NCBI GenBank assembly: GCA_918797485.1
Contig: CAKKNE010000001.1
Span: forward strand, 868,001 to 932,000
Direction of reading: 5' to 3'
From: Pelagomonas calceolata
Lineage: Eukaryota; Sar; Pelagophyceae; Pelagomonadales; Pelagomonadaceae
DNA: 64,000 nucleotides
Shown: positions 1 through 10,000 of the stretch, one piece after another
Layout: each line of letters opens with the position of its first letter
Position numbering within the stretch: the first letter of the stretch is position 1
The notes under the pieces: generated by a model
Database searches by the model: none
Told to the model about the DNA's origin: nothing
Seen by the model: only the letters and a program-made list of their open reading frames with translations
Translations under genes and position numbers: made by a program

Positions 1-1654
1 CCAACTGCGCATCCAACTGGTCCAGCGTCTGGTCCGTCTCCACTTCTAAATCATCCAAAGCCGCGAGCTTCTCGAGGACGTCCTCATCCACAAAATCGAG
101 GACGTTTTTCCCGTCCATGATTTCGGGCTGGATGTCCGTGGCGAACTCGTCGCAGCGCAGCTGGCCGATGTACTCCCGCGACGTTTCGCCCGAGTAGACG
201 CCGGGGCCTCCTCCCGCCCACATGCGTTCCCGTTCCGTCGTTCGAGGCGGCCTCGCGCTCGCGGCTCGCGCCGCCTCCGCGTCGCGCGCTATGGCTCGAG
301 CTTGCTGGGCCGCGTGTTCGGCTTGTTGAGCCGCATCTGTAGTAGAGCCGTGGCCGCCGTCTCTCGCTTCCAGAGCCGCTAATTCTAACCGATCCGCGTC
401 TTGCGCGGCGCGGGCCGCGCGTTTCTCCAATTTCTTCGCCTTTCGCGCCGCTAAGACGGACGCGGGGATACTCGGCCCGCGGTCCTCGTCGGCGCCCATC
501 GGTAGCGCCGTCGCTAACGCGGGCCTCCGTTGCGCCGCGTCCGCGGGCGTGGCCACGAGTCGCGTCAACTTGTCTCGCAACCGCGACCCGCCGGCCGCCG
601 CCCGGCGCCGATCGACCCTAGCCTGCAACAGGACATCACAGGCCGCATCTTTCACGGCCTGGACGCCAGCTTCCGTGACGTTCGACATCGGGACTAAAAC
701 CGCGTCCGGGTCGTGCGCGGCACACATGTCCTTCAACATCTGCTGGTGGTCCGCCGATAAATCCTCAAGAGGCTTGGCGTCGACCTTGTTCGCCACGATG
801 ACCAATTGCTTGTCCGCGAACAGCGGTCGGATACTATCATACAATGATTTTTGTTGTTCCAGGGTGTAGCCGCACTGCTCCGAGACGTCGACGAAAAACA
901 GCACGGCGCACGGCAAATGCGCCAAAGCGGTCACGGCCTGCATCTCGATGACGTTGCGCTTCTCGAGCTCGTGATCCAAGATCCCGGGGGTGTCGATGAC
1001 CTGCCACCGCAAGTAGCGGTGGTCCATGTGGCCGACATACAGCGCTTTGGTCGTGAAGGCCCAGGGCTGCACTTCCACATCCGCTCTTGTTACCTTGTTC
1101 ACGAAGCTGCTTTTACCGACGTTGGGAAAGCCACATACTAATAGCGTTCGAGCTGTGGGATCCAATGCTGGTAAGCGTCCCAAATGTTTCCTCACTTCCT
1201 CCAGGTAAGCTAGGGCGGCCCGCTGCCTCTTGATCAGTGTCGCCATCCGTCCCAACGCCGCGACCTTCAAAGCTTTACATCTGTACAAAGAATCCGCGTA
1301 CTTGATCAGACGCACGTAGTCGCGACAGACCGTCTCGCAGAGCTTCTTGCAGGTGTTCAACTGGCCCAGCGCGAGCTTGTAGTGGTCCCTATCATACAAC
1401 ACGCCCATGAGGTCGCCGTGGAACGGGTGGACGTCGTCCAAGCGCGGGAAGTCGCTCACGATGGCGCCTAGTCTCTCGCTTATCGTTTGTTGCGTGAACT
1501 TGACCTTCCTCATGTAGAAACTCCGGATGCGCGTGATTTTGTACCCGGGGTGCACGACGGTCGGCGTCTTCCTTTGCGTGCGCATCAAGACAATGTCTAC
1601 TAATTCGGCGGCCGTGGGCACGGCGGCTAAGCGCTTGAGGTCGTAGGTGACCAT
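1..1654 (-). CDS. NOG1: Nucleolar GTP-binding protein NOG1 (GTPBP4), 3' end cut by window edge
   Basis: Reading the minus strand from the ATG at 1654 gives a protein beginning [20 protein letters not shown], very close to eukaryotic NOG1, the nucleolar GTPase needed for 60S ribosomal subunit maturation. The N-terminal helical domain includes [20 protein letters not shown]. The OBG-type GTPase domain follows, with G1 GFPNVGKS near residue 174, G3 DTPGILDH and G4 NKVD. An Ala/Arg-rich C-terminal part follows and the frame is still open at base 1, so roughly the last 50-150 residues are missing. No intron is needed. It is divergent from the glutathione peroxidase gene across about 740 bp. The family identity is very secure. 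Confidence 0.96.
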   Translation of the reverse strand, partial: MVTYDLKRLAAVPTAAELVDIVLMRTQRKTPTVVHPGYKITRIRSFYMRKVKFTQQTISERLGAIVSDFPRLDDVHPFHGDLMGVLYDRDHYKLALGQLNTCKKLCETVCRDYVRLIKYADSLYRCKALKVAALGRMATLIKRQRAALAYLEEVRKHLGRLPALDPTARTLLVCGFPNVGKSSFVNKVTRADVEVQPWAFTTKALYVGHMDHRYLRWQVIDTPGILDHELEKRNVIEMQAVTALAHLPCAVLFFVDVSEQCGYTLEQQKSLYDSIRPLFADKQLVIVANKVDAKPLEDLSADHQQMLKDMCAAHDPDAVLVPMSNVTEAGVQAVKDAACDVLLQARVDRRRAAAGGSRLRDKLTRLVATPADAAQRRPALATALPMGADEDRGPSIPASVLAARKAKKLEKRAARAAQDADRLELAALEARDGGHGSTTDAAQQAEHAAQQARAIARDAEAARAASARPPRTTERERMWAGGGPGVYSGETSREYIGQLRCDEFATDIQPEIMDGKNVLDFVDEDVLEKLAALDDLEVETDQTLDQLDAQL

Positions 1655-2394
1655 GGTTTTTATGTGGGTGCGCGGCGGCGGCGTTTACGCTGTGTGTTGT
1701 CGTGCGCTGCGGCGTTTACGCTCGCTCGCTGTCCGTCCGAGTTTTGCTGCTGCAGGTGCTACAGGGCAAAGAGCCCAGCTATACGCAAGCTGACGCTGCG
1801 ACCGAGCAGGCTTCGCAGCCGTGCTGTGTCAAAGCTTTGGCGCGTGTACGAAGCTGAAACGAGACGCTCGTCAAGGTCGCGCGTCGAGAGCAATGGGCAA
1901 ATGCGGCGATGAAAAAACGCAGCTCAGGAGACGCGGCGTCGTGGAAGGCTCCTCCGGGCGCGCGAGGCGTATGGAGCGGTCGGGAGGAGTGCTTCCAGGG
2001 AGCGTTTGGACCCGCGCTCTAGAGCAGCAACGCTCTAGAACAGCAAAAACACACCTCAGCCCTCAAGCGGCTGAGCGTTGCGTACGCGTGCGATTCGGCG
2101 TCGAGAATTTCCTCAGGGTGCACGAGAGATCCATGCTGGCGAAGGTTTGAGCCTCGCGCCGCGAACAGACGTGTTGAGGCAGGGAGAGCAAGCTCTCTGA
2201 GAGGCCAGATCATCACACGCAGACGCGCTGCGCTGTACGCCCGCCGCCGTTGACAGCACGCAGCAACGCGCGTGCAACTCACGAACCACGCAAACGCAGG
2301 CAGCGGTAAGTGCTGTATGCTCCTGGCGCGCCGGGCGGCACGCGCGGCCAGCGCTCTCAGACCCCGCCGCGACCTCAACCTCGTAGCCGCAGCC
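1655..2394. other. Divergent intergenic region between NOG1 and GPx
   Basis: About 740 bp separates two genes reading outward. The short reading frames here have no recognisable content. A short direct repeat, GCTCTAGA(G/A)CAGCAA, occurs twice in a row around 2019-2046. The 28-bp promoter-like motif found upstream of many other genes is absent. A strong donor-like GTAAGTG near 2307 and a pyrimidine-containing CCGCAG just before 2393 would make a good 5' UTR intron ending two bases before the GPx ATG. The same stretch can instead be read in frame as an Arg/Ala-rich mitochondrial-type presequence starting with the ATG at 2317. The two readings cannot be separated here. Confidence 0.5.
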
Positions 2395-2907
2395 ATGGGC
2401 CTCGTCCACGGCAAGGATGCGAAGAGCACGCACGACGGCTCCTTCCACGACTTTGTTAGGGAAGACATCCAGGGCAATCCCGTCAATTTCAAGGAATTCG
2501 CGGGCAGGGTCTGCGTCGTCACGAACGTCGCGTCCGAATGAGGCAAGACCGCGTCGCACTACAAGGGCCTGGTGAAATTAAATCAAGCCTACGGTGCGCG
2601 CGGGCTGCACATTCTAGCGTTTCCCTGCAACCAGTTTTTGAAGCAGGAGTCGGGCTCGGCCGAGGAGATCCTGGCGGGCGCGCGGGGCCGCGGCTTTGAT
2701 GGGCCCGGCATGCACCTGATGAAGAAAGTTAAAGTCAACGGGCCGGGCGCCGACGAAGTCTTCCTTTATCTGAAGGCCGAGGCCCCGTGCCAGATCAAGT
2801 GGAACTTCGGCGCCTACTTTGTGGTCGACGGCGCCGGCACCGTGGAGTCGTTCGCCGGCGTGCACCCCCGCGACCTCACGGCGCGGCTCGACGCGCTCCT
2901 GGCCTAG
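2395..2907 (+). CDS. GPX: Selenocysteine-containing glutathione peroxidase
   Basis: A 170-residue glutathione peroxidase is read across an in-frame TGA at 2539-2541, which falls exactly at the catalytic residue: VTNVASE-U-GKTASHYKGL matches the family motif NVAS-U-GKT. The other catalytic residues are present: Gln in FPCNQF and Trp/Asn in IKWNFGAYFV. The enzyme reduces hydrogen and lipid hydroperoxides using thiols. Reading continues in the same frame to a TAG at 2905-2907. A SECIS-like hairpin lies 30-80 bases after the stop, which supports recoding rather than a pseudogene. The start at 2395 has a good CCATGG context; an upstream in-frame ATG at 2317 would add a mitochondrial-type leader. 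The interface loop is short, as in GPx4-like and algal forms. Confidence 0.93.
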
Positions 2908-2923
2908 AGGAGGCTTGCTCATG

Positions 2924-2990
2924 ATGTCGCCATTCGTGACGCCGCGGCCCTCCCTCTGCGGGGGCCGCGGCCGATTCTAGCGCGGCGTCG
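2924..2990 (+). promoter_or_regulatory. SECIS element in the GPx 3' UTR
   Basis: Downstream of the stop, TGAC (2937-2940) faces CGAT (2972-2975), giving the non-Watson-Crick quartet U.U, G.A, A.G, C.C of eukaryotic SECIS elements. Above it is a perfect 10-bp helix (2941-2950 with 2962-2971) closed by a loop beginning TCCCTC. A lower helix can form between GTCGCC near 2925 and GGCGTC near 2983 with one mismatch and an internal loop. The 5' quartet is preceded by G (GTGA rather than ATGA), and the apical loop carries CC instead of the usual AA; both variants are known in natural SECIS elements. Folding was done by eye. Confidence 0.85.
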
Positions 2991-3040
2991 GCAGTTTTCC
3001 TGGGGCCTGTGGTGTGTAAATCATCTGTGAATCGACGTGA

Positions 3041-3064
3041 GCTAGCAGTAAGACACTAGCAAGC
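3041..3064 (+). promoter_or_regulatory. Shared 28-bp promoter-like motif, copy 1
   Basis: The sequence reads GCTAGC, one spacer base, then GTAAGACACTAGCAAGC. It lies 278 bp before the CRIPT-WW start codon, in the same orientation as the gene. This is one of about 15 copies in the window. Confidence 0.75.
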
Positions 3065-3341
3065 AGCTCGGCCCAGGCGGCGCGGTCGACGTAAACGCGC
3101 ACATCGGTGGTCGAGGTTAGCCTGCACCACTGCTGTGATCACCACTGCTGCGGCCTTCACCGCATCTGCTGCCTACGCTGCACCAACACTGCGTTGTTGC
3201 GGCAGCACCAGGGCCTGCCTCTTGCAGCGCTGGCCGCGCGCTCCTACGCGACACGCAGCGGCAAACACCACTGTGCCGAACCGCTGCGACGCGCTTTGCC
3301 TGCGCACATAGCGCTGCGCCGACGACGCGTCGCACGGAACC

Positions 3342-4307
3342 ATGGTCTGCAAGGACTGCGAAAAAAAGCTCTCGAAGGTCATCGTTCCCGACAAGTGGAA
3401 GGACGGCGCCCGTAACGTCACGGGCGGCACCGATGGAGGACGGGCCACGACCTACCGCAATTCATTGTTACAAGTAAGAGGCGCAACGCAGCGCTTCCAG
3501 GCGGGCGTCAAGACGTGTCGAATCTGCAAGTCCAAGGTCGCGCAGGACGCGAACTACTGCCAGGAGTGCGCGCACCACAACGGGATCTGCGCCATGTGCG
3601 GCAAGCGCGTGGACGATCTGCGCTTTGACAGGAGAGGTGGCGTGAAACCGGAGAAGCGGAAGGAACTTGCAGGCGTCGTCGAGAGCGACTACGGCACGGC
3701 CGAGCGCTTCCGGAAGAAGGCCAAGGCGCCGGAAACGGCTGAGGAGGAGGCGCCTCCGCCAGTGCCGGCGGAGGACCCGGAGGTCGCCGCGCGGCGCGAA
3801 CGGGACGCGCGGGCCCAGGCGTCGGCGCTGGGCGCCGCCGACGCGGCTCTCAATAGGGCGCGGAACCGCGTCGTCGGCGCGGAACCGGCGGCGGCCGCGC
3901 CGGCGCCGGCGCCCGCGCCGGCGGGCCGCGGCCGCGGCGCGACGACGCCCGCGTGGATGACTCAGGCGCCCGCGCCCGCCGCAGATGCCTACGGCGACTG
4001 GCAGTCCGCGCGCGACGCGACGTCGGGCAAGGTCTACTACTACAACGCAAAAACGCAGCAGACGTCGTGGACCTGGCCGCCCGCCGCCGCGCCGCCGCCC
4101 GCGCCGCCGCCCCAACAACAACGAACGAGGCCGGTCAACCCGCTCGCCGCCGGCGCCGCGCCGCCGACGCTCTCCGCCGACCGCATGGCGCTGCGGGACG
4201 AGACGCTCGGCGTCGCGGGCGAGATGGCGCCGCAGTCGCGCGGCGACCGCGACTGGCGGTCGAAGTACGACATCGGCGGCGGCCTCGAGGGGAGGGATAA
4301 TTTCTAG
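3342..4307 (+). CDS. CRIPT: CRIPT-WW domain fusion protein, probable splicing factor
   Basis: This 321-residue protein opens with a full CRIPT domain (about residues 1-95): MVCKDCEKKLSKVIVPDKWK, then CRICKSKV, CQECAHHNGICAMCGKRV, carrying the paired cysteines of the family. An acidic/basic linker and an Ala/Pro-rich stretch with GRGRGATTPAWMTQ follow, then a WW domain near residues 217-248 (YGDWQSARDATSGKVYYYNA, two Trp residues, Pro pair) and a polar C-tail. Animal CRIPT is about 100 residues with no WW domain. CRIPT has been found in the human minor (U12) spliceosome, and WW domains are frequent in early splicing factors, so a spliceosomal role is inferred. No intron is needed. A promoter-like motif lies at 3041-3064. 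Confidence 0.85.
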   Translation: MVCKDCEKKLSKVIVPDKWKDGARNVTGGTDGGRATTYRNSLLQVRGATQRFQAGVKTCRICKSKVAQDANYCQECAHHNGICAMCGKRVDDLRFDRRGGVKPEKRKELAGVVESDYGTAERFRKKAKAPETAEEEAPPPVPAEDPEVAARRERDARAQASALGAADAALNRARNRVVGAEPAAAAPAPAPAPAGRGRGATTPAWMTQAPAPAADAYGDWQSARDATSGKVYYYNAKTQQTSWTWPPAAAPPPAPPPQQQRTRPVNPLAAGAAPPTLSADRMALRDETLGVAGEMAPQSRGDRDWRSKYDIGGGLEGRDNF

Positions 4308-4547
4308 CGGATACTTCGCGTCGAAAGGCGTCGAGAGAGGAAGAGTCGAGGGACGGACCCCGCACGCGAGATATGCAGAGCTAGCTCGAGCTTTGCGCGC
4401 TGCGTGTTGGGGGCTCTGTAGCGCCGGCCGGTATTGCTTGGCAGGTGGTCGGCCACAAACTAAAACAACAGCAAATGCACCATTTCGTGACGAGAAAGGC
4501 TGCCCTCAGATGATCAAGTAGGGGCTGCCCTTATCCATCGGAGCAGG

Positions 4548-6961
4548 ATGAAAACAGCGGTGCTCCTCCTCGTCGCCGCAGGCACGGCGAAACGCGACGA
4601 AGACCTCCACGCCCTCGCCGCGCGCACTCGCACGGAGCACCGCCCCGCCGTCGCGCGGAGCGCGGCGCGAGCCGCCAAAGCGTCGCGCCTCCTCGCGGAC
4701 CACGGTCACCTGTTGCCCCCCGACCTGCGCGAGAAAGGCCAAGATCTACTGAACGAGCACGAGTTCCGTCTGCACGCGGCGCTTGACAGCGCGAACCCGG
4801 GCCCGGCGCTCGCGGCCATCGAGAAGAGGGAAGCGGGCTACCTCAAGGCTTTCCGGAAGCTCGGTGGCGAGGGGGCTGTGTCCAAGGCCCGCAAGCTGCC
4901 GAAAGACGAAGAGCGCACGAAGCTCCGTGCGACGCGTGAGGTATTGTTCGAGGCGACGGGGATCGACGCCGAGGAACCGGTCTGGGGCGCGCCGTTCCGC
5001 GCGCTGGAAGGGCTCTTCAGGGCGGGTCACCCGGTGTCCAGCCTCGCCGAACGGGAAGCGCCGATGGAGGCGCTCGGCGTCAGTGCCAAGTTCTTCGAGG
5101 ACGGAACTGCTCTAACAAAACGTTACCACGTTGCTCTACAGCCGCCGTGCGACTGCTGGACGTTTGGGCGCGATGCGGTCATCAAACAAGCTAAAATCGT
5201 CGCCAAATCCCTGAAGGCGCCGCCGCTCGTCGACGCGTGGCTCGATTCCATCGAGGCCGACGACGCGAGAAAGCTGCCGAGCGTCGGTTTCGGCGTGTCG
5301 GTCGAGGACGGCGCGTGCAAGCTCTACGTCCTGAACTACGGCGGCCACGAACTCCCGCCGCTGCCGCTCGTCGACGCCTTACCGCGGACCGCGCGCAAGC
5401 AGGACCGGGCGTCTTCGGTCATGGTCTCGGTCGAGTGGAAGTTCGGCGACATGAAAACTCAACAGATGCGCCAGTACGCCGTCGAAGCCGCCTCGGGCGA
5501 CGTCTCTGTCGCGCGCCAAACGCAAGACGAGCGCTTCGCCGGCGACGAGCTCGTGGCGGCGCTCGACGGCGCGTTCGGGGTCGGGCAGAGCGAGGACATC
5601 GCCGTGACGGCGCCGTTTCAATACGACAAAGCCACGACGCCGCCGGTCGTCGCCGCGCCGCTCGCGAAGTCGGGCCTCAAGCTGAAGCGCCAGGATGGTA
5701 ACATTGACTCGAACGCCGAGACGGATGCAAAACTGGCGGCTCTTCTGAAAGCGCCGGGCGCCGACGCTTGGCTCGCGCGGTCGCGCGTCGTGCGACACGC
5801 GCTTTCCAACGTGCAGTTCGGCGAGGGCTTCGTCACGCTGTACAGGCACCCGACGGTCTTCGGTTTCGTGGACCCGTCCTCGGCGCCTCAGCACCTCGCG
5901 CTGAGAAACGCGCTTGCCAAGAATACGCGCGCGACGCGGCGGCGGCTCGACGAGACCCGGTCCTCGAGCGGGTACCTAGACGACGTGACGCACTGCGACG
6001 AGGCCATCGAGCTATTCCTGGACCGCGCCGTGTGACTCGGTGTCCATCGGCAAGTTTGTGTAGTGTCGCGGGCTCTCCTCCCACCCCACCCGCATTCACG
6101 CAGGTCTGGGGCGCCAACGAACTCGACTCGACGTGCAAGCGGGACAGCGACCTCGCCGCGAACGCGGGGACCTGTCCGATCTCGTGCCAGGACGACGTCG
6201 CGTGCCTGGTCGTGGCCTGCTCCGACTGCGCTCTCGTGGACGTGGCCTGCGACGAGGCCATCGACACGGCGGCGTATCCCGAGCTCGCGCGCCACGTCGG
6301 CGGCGACGTGGACTTGTACGACGACCTCGACATCGAAGACGTCCCGGCGGGCAAGATCGTGCGGCTGCCGTGCGGGGACAGCGGGCTGTTCAACACAATG
6401 AATCTCTGGGGCCCAGATGGCTGCAAGTACCCCTACTACGGATTTATGCCGGTCGACACGCTCTGCGACGAGTGCTCGTCGATGTACGCGGCGCGGGAGG
6501 CGGTGCTCGACGGCCTCTGGGACGGCCCCTGCAACGAGGACGATCCGCCGGGGGACGACGACTCGCTGACGCTGCCGTCGAACTACCCCGGCTGCGGCTG
6601 CGACTGCGCGGACTTTCTCCGGCGCGACCTTTCCTGCACGTCCGAATCGTGCGTCAACGTCGCCCAGGCGTACGCAGCTTCGAATACCGTGTGCGCCGGC
6701 GACAAGCTGCGGTGGGACACGACCTCGTCGTCCACAGGGTGCGAGACGTACGGCGCCGGGTCGCCGCTGACGGGCAGCGCGTGCCTGGACGCAGCCGGCG
6801 CCGTCCCGAACGCGACGTGCTACCGGACGCCGGCCGCGATCTCCGAACCTGGCTTCCCGTGGCCGTGGCCTGACGTGTGCTATCACATGCAGCGAGATGC
6901 CGCGCTCGGACGGCGCGCCTCGGCGCTCGCTCTCGTCGGCGCAATCGTGATGATGGTATAA
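4548..6961 (+). CDS. Secreted Cys-rich protein of unknown function, two exons
   Basis: Exon 1 (4548-6029) starts with a hydrophobic signal-like N-terminus (MKTAVLLLVAAGTA) and encodes a mixed alpha/beta region of about 494 residues without a recognised family. Its frame stops just after 6030, but a GTGTGA donor at 6030 and a pyrimidine-rich tract ending TTCACGCAG at 6103 make a 74-nt phase-0 intron. Exon 2 (6104-6961) then adds 285 residues with some 30 cysteines (for example GCGCDCADFL, CYRTPAAISEPGFPWPWPD). The extreme C-terminus is hydrophobic (ASALALVGAIVMMV), resembling a GPI-attachment signal. It is likely a surface or cell-wall protein. The intron has no terminal inverted repeats, so it is not an introner. 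It may instead be two genes, but no ATG fits the second part. Confidence 0.65.
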
Positions 6962-7028
6962 CCTACCAGTGTAATAGTGGATTCCCGAGGACTATGAATA
7001 CAACTACGCAAGAGTCACATGAAGAATC

Positions 7029-10000
7029 TTAGCCGGGCGCGACGGCACTACTACCGGCCCATCCCGTCCGCGGCCGCAGGCAGAACATCGCGAGGCAGAA
7101 CCCGGGCGCGACGACGGGCGCAAATAAAAACCTTGTAAGAAGGGTGAGCGACACCGGGGCGTAGTAGAAGCTCACCCAAAACATGTGCCAATAGTCCTTC
7201 TTGCCGCACTTCGTGAGGTCAAATTTTTTTTCCCTCATGTTCCCCGGCGGCCCGTCGATGCACTCGTAGATGGGGTTCTCCCGCTTCCCCGCGTACAACA
7301 ACCCGGTCAAGACAAACACCCACCAGAAGTTCCAGAGGCACAGCGGGAAGCACGCGAAGCGCGTGCAGCCGCAGCATGTCGCCTCGGAGAAGACCACCTT
7401 ATCAAGTTCCTTCTGCGCGTCGTCGTCGGCCTCGGCCTGGAGCATCGCGGCGACCTCGCGGCCGAGGCGCGACTGCGCCAGGCCGTCGCCGCCCCCGACG
7501 ATCCTCAAAAACACCTTCTCCATCGTCGCGCGCGCGAGCGAAAAGTCGATCACGCCGAGCCGCGCGCACGCGTCGTCGTCGAAGGCGCGGAACGCGAGCG
7601 CCGGCGTCCGCCGCGGGTCGACGCCCACGAGCTCGAGCGTCGCGACGTCCGCGTCCGCGGCGGCGACGTCGACGTCCGGCGACGAAAAGGCCTCGCGCGC
7701 GAACGTCACGAGGTCCGCGACGTGTTCGTCGTCCCGCGTTTTCAGGCGGCACGAGATCTCGTAGCCCGCCGCGTAGCGCTCCTTGAGGTCCTGCGGCGTC
7801 CCGATGCAGCGCATGGTGCCCTTGACCATGATGCCGATGCGGTCGCAGAGGAGGTCGGCCTCGCCCATCGAGTGCGTCGTCAGGACGACAGCGCGGCCCT
7901 TCATCGTCACCTTGATGAGGTCCCAGAGATTCCTTTGCGCTCCTGGATCCAGGCCCGACGACGGCTCGTCCAGCAACACCACCGAGGGGCCGCCGACCAG
8001 CGCCACCGCGACCGCCAGCTTGCGCTTCATGCCCCCCGACAGGCGGCCCGCCGCTTTGTCGGCGTGGTCGGACAGGCCGACGACGGCGAGCGCTTGCTCC
8101 GCGGCGTCGCGCGCGTCTCCTTCGATGTCGACGCCCCGCAGCCGCGCGAAGAGACAGAGATGGTCTCGACAGCTCAGGTGGTTCCAGAGGACGTTCTTCT
8201 GGTTGACGACCCCAAGCGCCTGAGCTGCCGACTCGAAGTCCTGTGTGGAAATCAAATTTCGGGCGCCCCACGCCATCGACGCGATATTTTCTCCGTAGCT
8301 GCGTCTGCTCGATGGCGTGAAAGTCAACCTAACTCACTGGTTGATTTCCACACAGCTCTTGACGGCCAGCACGCTCCTCCCGCCGACTTTGGCGTCCCCA
8401 GACGTCGGCTCGATGGATCGGCAGATCATCGAGACGGTCGTTGTCTTTCCGGCGCCGTTCGCGCCTAGTAAACCAAAGACCTGGCCCGTCGGGACGCCGA
8501 ACGCCGCGCACTGGACGGACTCGACGGCCGCACCGCCGAAGAACCGCGGCGGATAGATCTTGCGCAGCTCCGAGACGACGAGGCCGTCGCGGTCCGCCGA
8601 CTTGATGTCGCGCACGAGCGGCGGCGGGTACGGGTCGTCGCCCGGCGGCACGTTCCGCAGCAAGGCGACGGTGTCGCGCACGGCGGCGGAAAACCTCGTC
8701 CGCGGCGGCCGCGACGGCGGCGCTTCCTCCTCCGGCTCGTCTACCACAATCTGGAAGTCGTCTTCGTTCGTCGACAGGGCGTCGCCTGCGCTCGCGGCGT
8801 CGCCCGCGCCGGTGAGCGCCGCGACGCGCGCGCGCTCCGCGGCGACGTCGTCGGGCATCGCGGCCGCGCGCGCCTTGGAGACCCGCGTCTTGACCCAGGC
8901 GAGCGGGCGCAGGGCCCGCCGATCCTGAAAGATGACTATTCCTTCATAAAGCACGATGTGGAACAGGGCGAAGAGCGCGGCCGCCCAGCCGCTCGGTAAG
9001 GGCGGGTCCGCGGGCTGCCTCGATAAAGGTCCGGGTCCCGACGCCTCGAGGAAGCCCATGCGCTTCAGCTGCGGGTGGAAGGCCACCTTGCAGACCTGGA
9101 CCGCCAGGTTGCCGAACGGCGACGCCATCGACGCGAGCCACGCGGCTTTGCAGCTCAGGTCCTGGAGGAGCCAGCGGTTCTTCTGGACCGCGGCCGCCCA
9201 CCAGAGCGCCGCCAGCGCCCCCGGCGCGGCGAAGCCGTAGATTCCGACGACAAAGGGCGTGCCGCCGACCGCCACGAGCGGATGGTCGAAGGTCGTCGTC
9301 GCGAAGTGCGAGAAGCTCACGATCCCCGCGCTGCAGAGCGGCAGGAGAATCCACAGCCACGGCCAGCGCTCCATCCAGCGGCGCACGACGAATTTCGTCG
9401 CGTTCTTCCAGGCCCCGGCCCCGATGCTGTGGTCCCAGACGCTGCCGCAGTACCACTGCTTGAGGGTATCGTAGGACTCGGAGCTCCACATACTCTCCTC
9501 TTCCTCTTCAAAGCCCCCCGGGTACCGGTCGTGGAAGGCGCTCGCCATGGACGCGACGGTCGCGTCGTAGGGCCCGAGGTCGAGATCCCCCTTCCGAGCG
9601 GCCGCGTGGAGCTGCGCGTAGGTCGGCGCGCTGCTGCACAACCGTTTGCGGTACGCCATGCGCGTCGCCGCTAACATGAAGACGACGCAGACGGCACCGC
9701 CCACGAGTATCAGCGCATCGCCGAGCCAGTTTCCCAGCCAGTACGTGAAGGTGTCGAGGCCCGAGACCGCCAGCAGATTCCGCAGACCTCTGGCGCGCTC
9801 GCGGACGTAGGGCTCCACGATGAATCCGGCGGCGAGGACGTATCCGCCCAGCAGGACCCCCACGACGAGGGCGTTGTAGCCCTCCGCCCAGCCACTTTTG
9901 AAGCCTGTCGTCCTCTTCCTTCTGCCCATGTTTCCGCGCACGACCAGCGGCATCGCCGCCGACGCCACTTGGAGGAGCACCAGGGTTGTTCCATGTATCC

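Noticed and set aside
3465-3505. A GTAAGAG...CTTCCAG mini-intron inside the CRIPT domain
   Set aside because: At about 27 nt it is too short to splice, and the sequence reads through in frame.
6030-6103. The intron of the Cys-rich gene as an introner
   Set aside because: It has a classical pyrimidine tract, no terminal inverted repeats and no target duplication.
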